Origin: Gnetum montanum
Taxonomy: Eukaryota > Streptophyta > Gnetopsida > Gnetales > Gnetaceae
Direction of reading: 5' to 3'
Assembly: GCA_015680685.1 (NCBI GenBank)
Contig: MNCI01002869.1
Coordinates: 26,948 to 58,268 of the forward strand
DNA: 31,321 nucleotides
Shown here piece after piece: positions 11,490 through 21,130 of the stretch (the stretch's first letter is position 1; each line of letters begins with the position of its first letter). Made by a program: the position numbers and the translations under genes. Below the pieces are notes generated by a model that had not been told where the DNA came from, made no database searches, and saw nothing but the letters and a program-made list of their open reading frames with translations.

Positions 11490-11539
11490 CCTTAGAAAAG
11501 TACCTCACAACATTACCCAAGAGTCCCAAGTTAGCTAGG
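11490..11539 (-). repeat. Inverted copy of an LTR end
   Basis: Read on the minus strand it aligns with 10674-10722 (about three quarters identical by eye), sharing CCTAGCTAACTTGG, ACTCTT and the closing TAAGG. A related LTR end therefore faces the one at 10736 in opposite orientation. Confidence 0.55.
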
Positions 11540-12640
11540 CAAGGAGATCACTAATGAGCTTGTCATCACAATCACCCTTGTCAACTTGGGGTACTTTGGC
11601 CTAGAATTTAAGTGTAGATTACCTAGATCTAGACGTAACTACTTTCGCATACACCATAAACTAGTCCTTAAGCTTTTCATTCTTTGCCACTAGGATCAGG
11701 GTGTTCCCCNCACGTTCCTAATTATTAGAAAATAGATTATTAATTCTTTATTCTTAGAATTGCCTAAATCCTACCTTTTGTGTTTATGAATGCTTGGCAA
11801 CATTGGCTCTCTTGATATCAGTTGTGCATTAATCTCTCTTCCATTCTCTTATTTGTGGTTCTTCTTGAGAAATCTCTTAGTGCTTTCTAGATCTAAACAT
11901 GTTCTTGCTTAATGAAGTTAGGCATCTATGTGATCTCTCAAGGTAGAGAAAACATTCTTGATGATATTTTATTTGTTGATTAAATCTTGACTTCTAATAT
12001 TTAATGTGTAATTCACTGCTTTCATGATTTTCCACTTTGCAGTTCAACACTATCTTTCTTGAGTCATCTCATCTTAGTGGTGGTAGTGCTAGTAATATTT
12101 TTGAACATCACAACCTAGGTCACAACTAATCTAGGGGTTGCAACAAAATTTATGATGCAGCTTTTTCCGCATTTTCTAGAGTGAAACATTCATCCTAGCA
12201 TTGAGTAGAAGTGATACATTCATACAATAATGACTAGTATATATTTCAGGTGTTTATGGGTGCTTTTGATATGTTGGAATGCTTGAAACAATCATTTAAT
12301 AAATTCATAAATTAAGATAATCTGTAAGAAATTTGATATGGGACTTGTTGTCGATGGACAATACGGCCAAGTTTTGAAATTGACTACATCACTTGAGACT
12401 AGTATAGTTTTGAAATTGACTACATCACTTGAGACTAGTATATTTAGTTAGTATCAGGCCTTGTTTAAAGTGGTGTAAGGAGCTAAGACATTAAGATAAC
12501 TCTAGGGTTTATACTAGCTATAACATAATCCAACAATTAGAAATTTATATGCACAAGGATTTTTACCCTCCATGATAATACTATTGTTGTAATTAGTGAT
12601 TTAAGTATTCACCCTGCATTTATATACCCGACTTTCTCAA
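11540..12640. other. No gene recognised; includes an assembly N at 11710
   Basis: No coding region is supported. It holds an exact 36-bp tandem repeat (12371-12442) and otherwise unique AT-rich sequence. It may be the rest of the inverted LTR and the degraded 5' part of the following element. Confidence 0.4.
12371..12442. repeat. Exact 36-bp tandem duplication
   Basis: 12371-12406 and 12407-12442 are identical (GTTTTGAAATTGACTACATC...). Exact identity in an otherwise decayed region suggests a recent slippage event or an assembly effect. Confidence 0.85.
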
Positions 12641-12732
12641 AAAAAATTATCTAACAATTCGATGTTCAAATCGTTTGACAAAGCCACAAAGGTAGTAGTG
12701 TTTACTGAAAGTTGGTTTGTCGCTCATCATCA

Positions 12733-12858
12733 TGATCCTGGTGACGGAGCCATCCACCAATCAAGTCCAACCGGATTTTCACGGAAACATAAATGATGAT
12801 CCTGCAGACGAACCGTCACCCATCAAGTCCAACCGGATTTTCACGGAAACATAAATGA
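12733..12858. repeat. 62-64 bp tandem duplication just before gag
   Basis: TGATCCTG...TCAAGTCCAACCGGATTTTC...AAATGAT occurs twice (from 12733 and from 12797), with a short third start of GATTTTCACGGAAA at 12857. The right halves are identical and the left halves diverged. It lies in the leader/N-terminal gag part of the Athila-like element. Confidence 0.75.
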
Positions 12859-13511
12859 TTTTCACGGAAAAACTTAAGCTCTTTTCTCTGACACTCGTTG
12901 GCCAAGAAAAATTATGGTATAGATCATTAAAATCAAATTCAATACGACGTTGGCCAATAATGGTAGAACTCTTTAACGAAAGATATCAAACCTATGCAAG
13001 AGTGTCGACCTTGAGGAGACAAATCCAAGAATGGAAACAAGCACAACATGAACCCTTGGACATGGCCTTAGAAAGATATTATGCACTATTAAACAACTGC
13101 CCAGGCCATGGGTTCTTCGAGGAGAGGCTAATGTACCATATCATAGATGGACTCCATAATGAAACAAGGGAGACACTAGGGATGTATGCTTGAGGTCAAC
13201 TATATGAGCTACAAACCCATCAACTCCAAGAGCTTATTAATCAGGTGGAAAAAGAAGAAGGAGAACTAGCCAGATTGGAGAATGTTGAAAGTTCTCAACA
13301 GGATCAAAATCTCAACTTAACAAGGGTCCATGCTCATGAAGAGGAGAAATCCACTCACTTAAAGGAGGTGGAATCATCTTTGCCAATCCTACAATCACTA
13401 GATGAAATTGAGGCAAAGATCAATAAGATGACAAACTGGGTACATAAAAGATGTGGAGAATATGCCAACATTATTAGAGGAAGAACTATGCCAAATCAAG
13501 AAATAGGATAG
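12855..13511 (+). pseudogene. Athila-like Ty3/gypsy gag
   Basis: Two open stretches in one frame (12855-13193 and 13245-13511) flank a TGA. They contain the retrotrans_gag hallmark order of Athila-type elements: LFSLTLVGQEKLWYRSLKSN, then RRWPIMVELFNERYQ, then LDMALERYYALLNNCPGHGF, then a glycine-poor coiled region rich in Glu/Gln (HQLQELINQVEKEEGELARL). Gag forms the capsid of the virus-like particle. The upstream end is missing or diverged (no clean ATG before 12855). Same strand as the proline-rich tail, ORF and LTR that follow. Confidence 0.8.
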
Positions 13512-13569
13512 GACACCACACAATAATCGAAACAAAGGGTAGAAGATAATAAGAATAAGAACTTAATTT

Positions 13570-14400
13570 CCAATTTCACATATCAATGTATTGTCTATCT
13601 GTATGATCACCTCAAAGGCCAATGCCCAGTTTTGTCACATTTACATGAGCATTGGAGGGGGATGTTACATCCAAATTTTGTACAAAAATATCAAGTTTAA
13701 CCACAGTGGCAAAAACCTCAGTTGTGGGGGAGGCCACTGCCAACTAGACCATACCCTTCATATGTCCCAATGCTAAATGCTTATTATGTTCAAAACCTTG
13801 TTTCTCCAACAAGTTCAGCATCCTCTACCTCACCTTATCGTTATCATTCTCTTGAGTACTATCCACCCATGTCCTCTCAAACAAGATCACCACCTCATGT
13901 GCCTTACACTTCTCCTCAACCTCAATATTCTCATACTTCACCCCCTCCTACATTACCACTAGCATGCCAGAATATTTTGCACCACAGCATCAACCCGCAA
14001 ACGTTACTTGTGCTACTACTATCAACAGCAGTGGAGGTCCTTCACAACATCAAAGGCATCCCTTCTTTAGACGTGATCATCAAAAGGGACACCACAATTT
14101 AGTAACCACTACATCTACCAACTCAGCACAAATCCAACACTGTGGTGCATCTTCCTCTTTAAACCCAACGCCTCATGTTACTTCATCAGGGCCACCAACT
14201 CACACTCCAACAACAATACAACCCAATGAATACAGCCATGGAGAGCAACATCCTAATCCTTGCATACCATCTAATGGTCCCAAATATCATAGTGGGTCAA
14301 CTCATTATCTGGGAACCACATCTCATAAATTGCCCCACTATGCTTACTATAATTAGGTGTGTGAACCCCGATGGGGTAAGTATGACCGAGTCCCAATAGT
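13570..14400 (+). pseudogene. Proline/serine/histidine-rich tail of the Athila-like gag
   Basis: Open frames at 13722-14102 and 13964-14356 overlap by a frameshift near 13950. They encode low-complexity P/S/Y/H-rich sequence (PYPSYVPMLNAYYVQN, SPPHVPYTSPQPQYSHTSPP). This follows gag in position and composition, as in Athila-type elements. No catalytic motif is present. Confidence 0.5.
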
Positions 14401-14507
14401 TCCAACATGCAAGGATCCTCATCTTCCACTTATTAATCCTTGTCATCCTTAACCATTTAGTTATGGGGGATATCTCCCATTCTAATAACAAGTAGGATTA
14501 ATAACTA

Positions 14508-14617
14508 CTTTTCATTTTCTTTAATTTTACAATTTTTTGTTTTCCAGTTTTTCATTTTTCAATTTCTTGTTTTATCTTTTTTGTCTTTTCGTCTTTTTTT
14601 CTTTTTACGTTTTTATA
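14508..14617 (+). repeat. Pyrimidine-rich (T-rich) tract
   Basis: About 110 bases dominated by T with scattered C (TTTTTGTCTTTTCGTCTTTT-like). Low complexity, just after the gag tail frame ends. Confidence 0.75.
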
Positions 14618-14619
14618 AG

Positions 14620-16380
14620 TAATCTCATCTACGAATAAAACACTCATGTGGCTCGTTAGTTGAGGTGTGTTCTATGTTATCAAGTCTCGAGTGGTCAATT
14701 ATTTGGATAGTGAGCCCATTACACCCACTCATCCACTCTACAAATAAGAGGTTTTGTTCAAGGGTGCAGTGATATTCTTGACATTCTTAAAACTTAAAAT
14801 TAATTTTGTGTTCATTGTACCTAGAATGAAGAGGGATGGACCAAGAGGGAATGATTAGGATGTGACAACAAGGGGACTTGCGGGTTCTCTTTGGTGACAT
14901 CTGTGGGAGTTGTCATGCTACATGGTTGTACTAAGATCCTTGTAGATCTAACGAAAAATGGGAGTAAGAGTAATCAAAAGGTACTTAAAAATCCAATGTT
15001 GTTCTAGGGGGTCCCACTGGAAAGACATGCACCCATGCCTGAAGGTTTGCGGCTCCTCTAGATTCAGTAAAGAAAATAAAGAGAAGAAATAGAAAAGAAA
15101 AACAAAGGAAATGCCACAAAACAAAAATCACTCCTCCCTTGAACAAAATTCCAAGTGATGATATGCCTTGTTGTTCTGGTACTCTCATAGTCGCTCATCA
15201 TGGTATGAAACAATGCGGTGTCACTGATTAGAGGAATGGACTTGGTCCTAATCTTGGAATGACGGGTTAATGACACATTAATCATGCTTTACACACAGGA
15301 TTCATTGTGCCCTGGGTGAATTACCTCATGTCCCAATCTCTACAATCCCTTCTATACACCATCTCATCTCACTATTCATGTAATTTTTACTTGTGTCTCG
15401 TATAGCGTAGAATTCTTACCTCATCTCGGTGATATTTACATGTGTGTGTTTTGTGGAACCAGTGCGGATTACATTTAATCCTTCTAGTGCCCACGGAAAA
15501 TTTTAAGTGTGGTTACGCAAGGGAATTATAGGTTGGAACCTACTTTGGGGAGGACCCACTTGCGTAATTATTTGTAATTTGCACTCATGACCCATCTTCC
15601 ACACATCATCTGTTACCCTTAGCATATTGCCAACAATTTTCTTTCCCTTATTACTATCTCTCCGATTCAACATTCCTATGAACCATCACATAGCCTTTTT
15701 CTCTACCATTCGAGGTCCTTATTGATAAATTCCACACCATCATAATTTTCATGCCTTCAGAACTAGTTGAATTACCTTGGAACCCTTTAACAATCGTCCA
15801 GATGTCCTTAGTTTACATCGTTTAATTTCAAAGGAATATTAAAAATTTGATACATTCTCTAAGTGCCCTAACTTCGATGAAAAGATATATATGTGACCCC
15901 CCTGTGCTAATCAACATCATTTGCAACTGTTCACGTAGGGGAAGTTTTTCAAATTCCTCTCTGCGACTTGTGATTGCACGTCCCTTGCTTTCATATCCAT
16001 AACTTGCTCGCTGGTTCTCCAATTTTCATTCTATTTGAACCTACTTGAACCTGGAGTGTTCAGCTTAGTCGTGGGGGAGGGGCACATGCTGAATAGTGCA
16101 TAAATTTTTTGAAATTCATCATCCTCTGAAGGACATATTTAAGGGTAATTAGTTGTAAAATTAAGAATAACATGTGTCAAAAATAATTTCATCCCCTTAG
16201 TTATACCAGAAAATTAAATTTGAAAACCACCTAAGCAAAGAGGACTCAACATTAAAATCCTTAGGGGACATGTTCTTCCAAAAATTAACATCACATAGAA
16301 ATAAAGTAAATCTATTAAGGCAAGTAATGAGGTATAACCTAACTTTGGTAACAACCTTACTAATGATTGGCCCTGTGTGA
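14620..16380. other. Interior of the Athila-like element without recognisable pol
   Basis: No protease, reverse transcriptase, RNase H or integrase motif was found on either strand. The minus-strand frames at 14985-15285 and 15828-16022 show no domain. A purine tract (GGGGGAGGGG, 16073-16082) precedes the next ORF. The stretch looks like the noncoding spacer of a non-autonomous element. Confidence 0.45.
16073..16082 (+). other. Internal polypurine tract
   Basis: GTGGGGGAGGGGCAC about 300 bases upstream of the env-like ORF. Athila-type elements often carry a similar tract here (general knowledge). A role in second-strand priming is inferred. Confidence 0.4.
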
Positions 16381-16386
16381 TTGCAG

Positions 16387-17154
16387 ATGGCCTTGAACCG
16401 CGGACAACAAGAAGGTCCTACTCAAGGTGTGATCAAACGACCTAGGAGAGGTGAAGGAAAATTTCTTGCTGAAAAACATGTAGAGTAGGAGGAACAATCA
16501 TTTAGTATCCACCAAGAAGACCCTGCTATTGTACAATCAAGGTAGGTGGAATGAGGAGCTGCTGCTGCGTCTGAACAAGGACGATATCTCACGTTGCCCC
16601 AGGATTGTGTTCAGACCATCCATGAAAGGTTCATATTCACTATAGTGATCATGGAATTAAACTTTGGACCTTTCACAGAATTTTCTCCGAAGGTTGTTAG
16701 GGATCACCTCAAAGGGTCCCCATTATGGCCTACCCTCTCTGAAAGAGGTGCCTAGTACTTAGGGGAAACGTACCAATTTTGGCATAATAAAGAAGAAGGC
16801 ACCACACTTAACAATTTTGGTGTGACTGTTGATTTCTCTATTCAAGTCATTTCAGAAGTATTAAACCTTCCGAATACAAGGCCAAAGGTTGCTTAGAACT
16901 AGCTGGACACTTTAAGAACTAAGCAACTTAATAAACTATTGATAGAGAATAAAAGGGTGGTGGAAGAAAAAGAGAAGGCTGATTTGGATGCCTCTATGGC
17001 ACAAGTGCAAACTTACACACACACCAGGGCACTCAAGGCCTTACAAGAGGAGAAACTCTAGCCCATACTTCAATGCCATCAAATCCCAAGACTTGGAGCG
17101 CAAGAAAAGGGAAAAAAACCCATGGAGGATCCACCGCCACCAGGACCGACATGA
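16387..17154 (+). pseudogene. Env-like / plant-transposon-protein-like ORF of the Athila-like element
   Basis: A single frame of 255 codons starts at ATG (preceded by GATTGCAG, a good splice acceptor) and ends at TGA. It has seven in-frame stops, six TAG and one TGA, and no frameshift. Readable parts include NFGPFTEFSPKVVRDHLKGS and FGVTVDFSIQVISEVLNLPN, resembling the 'FYANL...V.FS...IN..L.LP' pattern of the putative plant transposon protein domain found in Athila-type ORFs. After it come a charged helix-like stretch (LLIENKRVVEEKEKADLDAS) and a Pro-rich end. The family assignment is from remembered patterns. Function in the element is unknown; env-like is only positional. Confidence 0.5.
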
Positions 17155-17326
17155 GTTCCATCCAATTTTGTAATGATAGAATTTTCTTTTGTGGTGTATC
17201 TCAATTTTGTCTAATCCTCCATTGCGGAATGAATAAATTCCTATTTAGTCAATAATCCCATACCTATCCACTATGTAATCAATTGAACTTGTTCCTCACT
17301 TTCTTTGACTTGAGGATGAGTTGTTA

Positions 17327-17342
17327 TTCAGTCATGGGGGTA
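17327..17342 (+). other. 3' polypurine tract / LTR boundary
   Basis: GAGTTGTTATTCAGTCATGGGGGTA immediately precedes the LTR start TGATGAG. The same ATTCAGTCATGGGGGTA is found on the minus strand directly before the LTR starting at 30219, which confirms the boundary. Confidence 0.75.
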
Positions 17343-18188
17343 TGATGAGTCATGGTCTGTTGGGCCCAGTTATCGGAGCCGTGATACAAGATATGGTCTG
17401 TCACGCCCAGTTATCAAACCCCCGATATCGTAGCCGTGATATTGTAGCCTACCTCAATTTCTATAAATAAGAGGCATCTTTCCTTGTTCTAGGAGTTAGT
17501 TCTTAGTTCCTTACCCAAACTCTTGTAGTTTTTCCTTCTTAGAGTTAGAGTTATTTCCCAGTGTATGCCCATAGTGTGGTGATTGTAATTGTACAACATC
17601 CTTATTCGAGTGTGAAGTACTTGGACATGCACATGACTGACAATAAAGATTTAGATTAGTTCATCATTGTAGCATTCACTTATTATTTAATTGTTATTGT
17701 TATTTATTTCTTTCTTAGTTAATATCTCTTTACCCTAAACTCCTATTAAACGTGAAATGAGTACGAATTGATCATGAGCATTTAAGTGTGACTACTTGGC
17801 AATCCAGTAGCGTACCTAAGATCTACGCTTGGTAATCCCAGTGGTAGTTGTGTACGAGGTCCAAGATGTGTACAAATGATTGAGGAATGGATACTCATCG
17901 CACTTAGGCTAGCTTAGATTCTCTCTCACCCTTTATCTCTTAGCTTAGTTAATATTATCTTCCATTATCTTTAGGAGTAGCATTAGCATAGAAACACATC
18001 ATACACCTCACTATGGACTAAACCATACATGAAAAAGTTAACATTAGTCTAGATGGGAAGACAACAAACTGTGACCTAAGGATAACTATCTAAATACCAG
18101 AGCTAGTCTGTCTGTGGAGTTTGACAGGATCGTGCGTGAAATGCTCATATTCGTATGGTTGAGTGTAGGGTTACCTCGCCACTCATCA
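17343..18188 (+). mobile_element. 3' LTR of the Athila-like element (846 bp)
   Basis: It starts TGATGAGT and ends ACTCATCA, inverted termini of 8 bp. Inside are a TATA box (CTATAAATAA, 17461-17470), AATAAA (17642-17647) and a U3 repeat upstream of the TATA box. The ends, TATA context (TCTATAAATAAGAGG) and the terminal GTATGGTTGAGTGTAGGG...ACCTCGCC match the minus-strand LTR at 29153-30219, so both belong to one family. No left LTR was found upstream, so the element is 5'-truncated. Confidence 0.85.
17352..17440 (+). repeat. 41-bp tandem repeat in the U3 of the LTR
   Basis: ATGGTCTGT..GCCCAGTTATC..GCCGTGATA occurs twice (from 17352 and 17393). The second copy is enlarged by about 14 bases containing CCCGATATCG. 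It sits just upstream of the LTR TATA box. Confidence 0.7.
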
Positions 18189-20400
18189 TATATTATCAAT
18201 TCTACACTTAAATTTATTGTTTCTTATTAATTCTCCTATCATTTTTAGTTCATGAATGTTAGAATAAGTTCATATTCAATTGAAAGGTCATGCCCTTTCA
18301 TGTTATAATCATTAACTTATTGAGGATTATATAGATTTGAACAACATTTATGACTGTGAGTTAAGTACTTAATATCTAATTCATGGAGGTGTTCTTGCAA
18401 TGTTGTAGAAAAACAATTTTGAAGAAACATTTCTGGTGTTAGAAGGAAGGCCAATAGGTTTTCTAGTGTCTTGAAATTTTCTCCTAGTAGCCTAAAGTTA
18501 CTTTCTAGTACCTAGATTCTTTCATAATTTTATGATTTTAGTTAGTTTTATTTTCCCATTTGCACTAGATATTTATTTATAAGTGTATGTACAAGACACT
18601 CATTGATACCATGTTTAACCAATGTTTGAATCCTCATAGAAATTCTATATTCCTAGATTGATGAAGATGCAAAAGACATAGATTTTCATAACACCCATGA
18701 CTTAGCCCTATTACAAGATCATGTGCACAAAGTGAGAACCAAACATAGCATTTTTTGAAAGTGAGCTAAGAAGAAGCATATGAGATAATTAATGTCATGG
18801 AATCATTTCTTTCCAACTTGAACCATCCCATTCATTTGCATCAACTCAAAAAAACTACTCTAGTAGAGTAGCTAGCCATCAAAGATGAAATTCAAGTAGT
18901 GACAAACACTAAGATTCAAAAATGATAAATTTTGATGGATCATCTCATGAGACATCCCAACATCAACTTCAACAACAAAAATTATTAATTCCAAGACCAA
19001 CACAATAAGCATGATGACATTAGCATTCATGATGATGAGGATGAGAATCCTCATACTTTGTTAGCTATAAAACTATTTTTTCAACACACCACACACCCAT
19101 AGAAACCAATGTTATAGCATGTTAATGTCATCAAATCCACTAACCCTCTTTCTATGCATATGCCCTAAATTATTAACCCTGTTGCATCCATGTCCATTGC
19201 TCTAGCTTTGATCACCCCACTGATAGTTACTTTCTTACTTTCATATAGCTTATTTTCCAACATAAATACTATCAATCCAACGTTCCAAGCACAAGTGTAG
19301 AATCCTAATATCTTATTGAATTCCCTTGTACCATATGCTGCTAGTCCAATGTTGAGGCAAGCGAGTGAGGGTGAAATGGGCAATGAAATATGTGAGTTAC
19401 CCACCTTGCTCATTGACGGTACACCTCTATTACAACATGAAATATGGAATCAAGAAATACTAACTAACTAGTAGGAGGAGAATGGAATCTTTGGCTTCAT
19501 GCCTTTTGTAGAATGAGTTAGCAACTTCTAGGTAGTGACTTGGTTAAGGGCACCCAAAGGAGCTAGCTATAAACATATTTTTTGTTCTTAAAATCTAAAT
19601 GGTTTGAAGGGGGTGTATGCTCTACTTAGTGTTGAATTAGATTAGGCACATCACACATTGATTGAATTGAACTCATCAAATAATGCATAGCACCATAGGT
19701 CACCATATGGTAATAAGAAAAAACACCTAGTAAAAATAGACATGAACACCTTCCTTACCTAGTCCCTTACCTTGGGCCATTACCTAGCCCATCTCTACCT
19801 TTCTCATTTGCAACTATGGGTAGGAAGAAAAGGGAACATGGGAGAAAGACTAACCCTAGAGCCAAAAGTTAGGGTAAAGAGCCATAAGTATTGTGGTAAT
19901 GGATGTGCTCGTATGGTTCATAGAGGACTAAGTGGGGATTATGATCGGCATTGAATGGAAACTAGAACTTGGATTGAGAAGTAATATCTATGTTTCTAAA
20001 AATCACATTGATTAAATTTAAATGAAGATTAAATTAAATTGATATATAGTCAAGGGTTAGGATCATGAAAGTTTGGGCCTAGGCCTAGGACATTCGATAG
20101 TGAGATCAATGATAAAATGGATCATTTTTTATTAGATACAAGACATGCTACCCAAGGTAGGGTTTAGTTGAGTAGGAAGCATGTTAATTGTTCCGTGTGA
20201 TACACTCTTAGCTTGATACATGTACTATTATTACACTATTATGTGATGAGGATGATATGATAGGGGCAGAGGAAATTTCCGATGAAGTGGTGACATCGTT
20301 TATTGTGCATTACTTGTGCCATTGTAATCTATTTTTACCTCCTTCAATGTTTGGTTAGCTTGTCTAAATGTAAGATTACTTCAAACTCAAAAATATTATT
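18189..20400. other. Unassigned stretch
   Basis: Short open frames on both strands (for example 19165-19413 minus and 18872-19054 minus) carry no domain I recognise. Plus-strand sequence near 18660-19450 has partly open, coding-like composition and may be the remains of another retroelement. Confidence 0.3.
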
Positions 20401-20849
20401 CCTCCTTTGGTCCCTAGTTTCCACATCGATTACTTAGCATAGTTTTTACCCCCCCTTAGGTAGGGTAACTCTAGGATCATTTCCTGGCTAAATCACCTTT
20501 AATATATTTAATTATATTCTCATACAAGAGGTATTGGAAAAAGATATAGGGTTTTGAAGTGAAGAACCATTCGAGATTGATTTTTATCGAAGGAACATAA
20601 GAGTCTAAACTTGTGGTGGAGGTGTGCTCTTGCTCTTCATCTGGCCGAGAACCCATAGATCTCTTACGTTACATAAGAGGAAGGACATCTATAAGTCTCA
20701 ATGTAATTACTTTCACCTTCCCAACATATGCATCTATAAAATGTTTTACAACTTATCTTCATGGCCATTGTTATATTCCGTTGACCAACTTTGAATTTCT
20801 ATAACCACATTTTGGGTAATCCTACTATGCCATTAATTCTTGGAGTCCA

Positions 20850-21130
20850 TTTTGAATTGATGTTGGTACTTTAAGATCTATCACACAAGTTTTAAGTTAA
20901 TGAGGATCAAACATGTAAGGAAATTGCACTACAGAGGGATAGTCTTACCATCTTCATTGGTCATCTCCTTATTAATCCTATCAATCCATTGATCCCACCT
21001 ATCCAAGTTCCTAAAGAGGCTTCCTTGTCAAATTTCACTAAGTATAATGAAGAGTCTAATACCAAAAACCATGTTCTCACTTTTCTGAATGAATGCAAGT
21101 TGTGTGCATACTACACCCACACTATTTGAT
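20850..21130 (+). pseudogene. Gypsy gag fragment
   Basis: The frame from about 20895 to 21126 contains INPLIPPIQVPKEASLSNFT, then KYNEESNTKNHVLTFLNECK. This parallels the minus-strand gag at 5330 (PPLMLPAEVSLTQFTKYNGE), so it is the N-terminal gag of a related gypsy element on the plus strand. It ends in a TGA at 21127. Confidence 0.55.
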
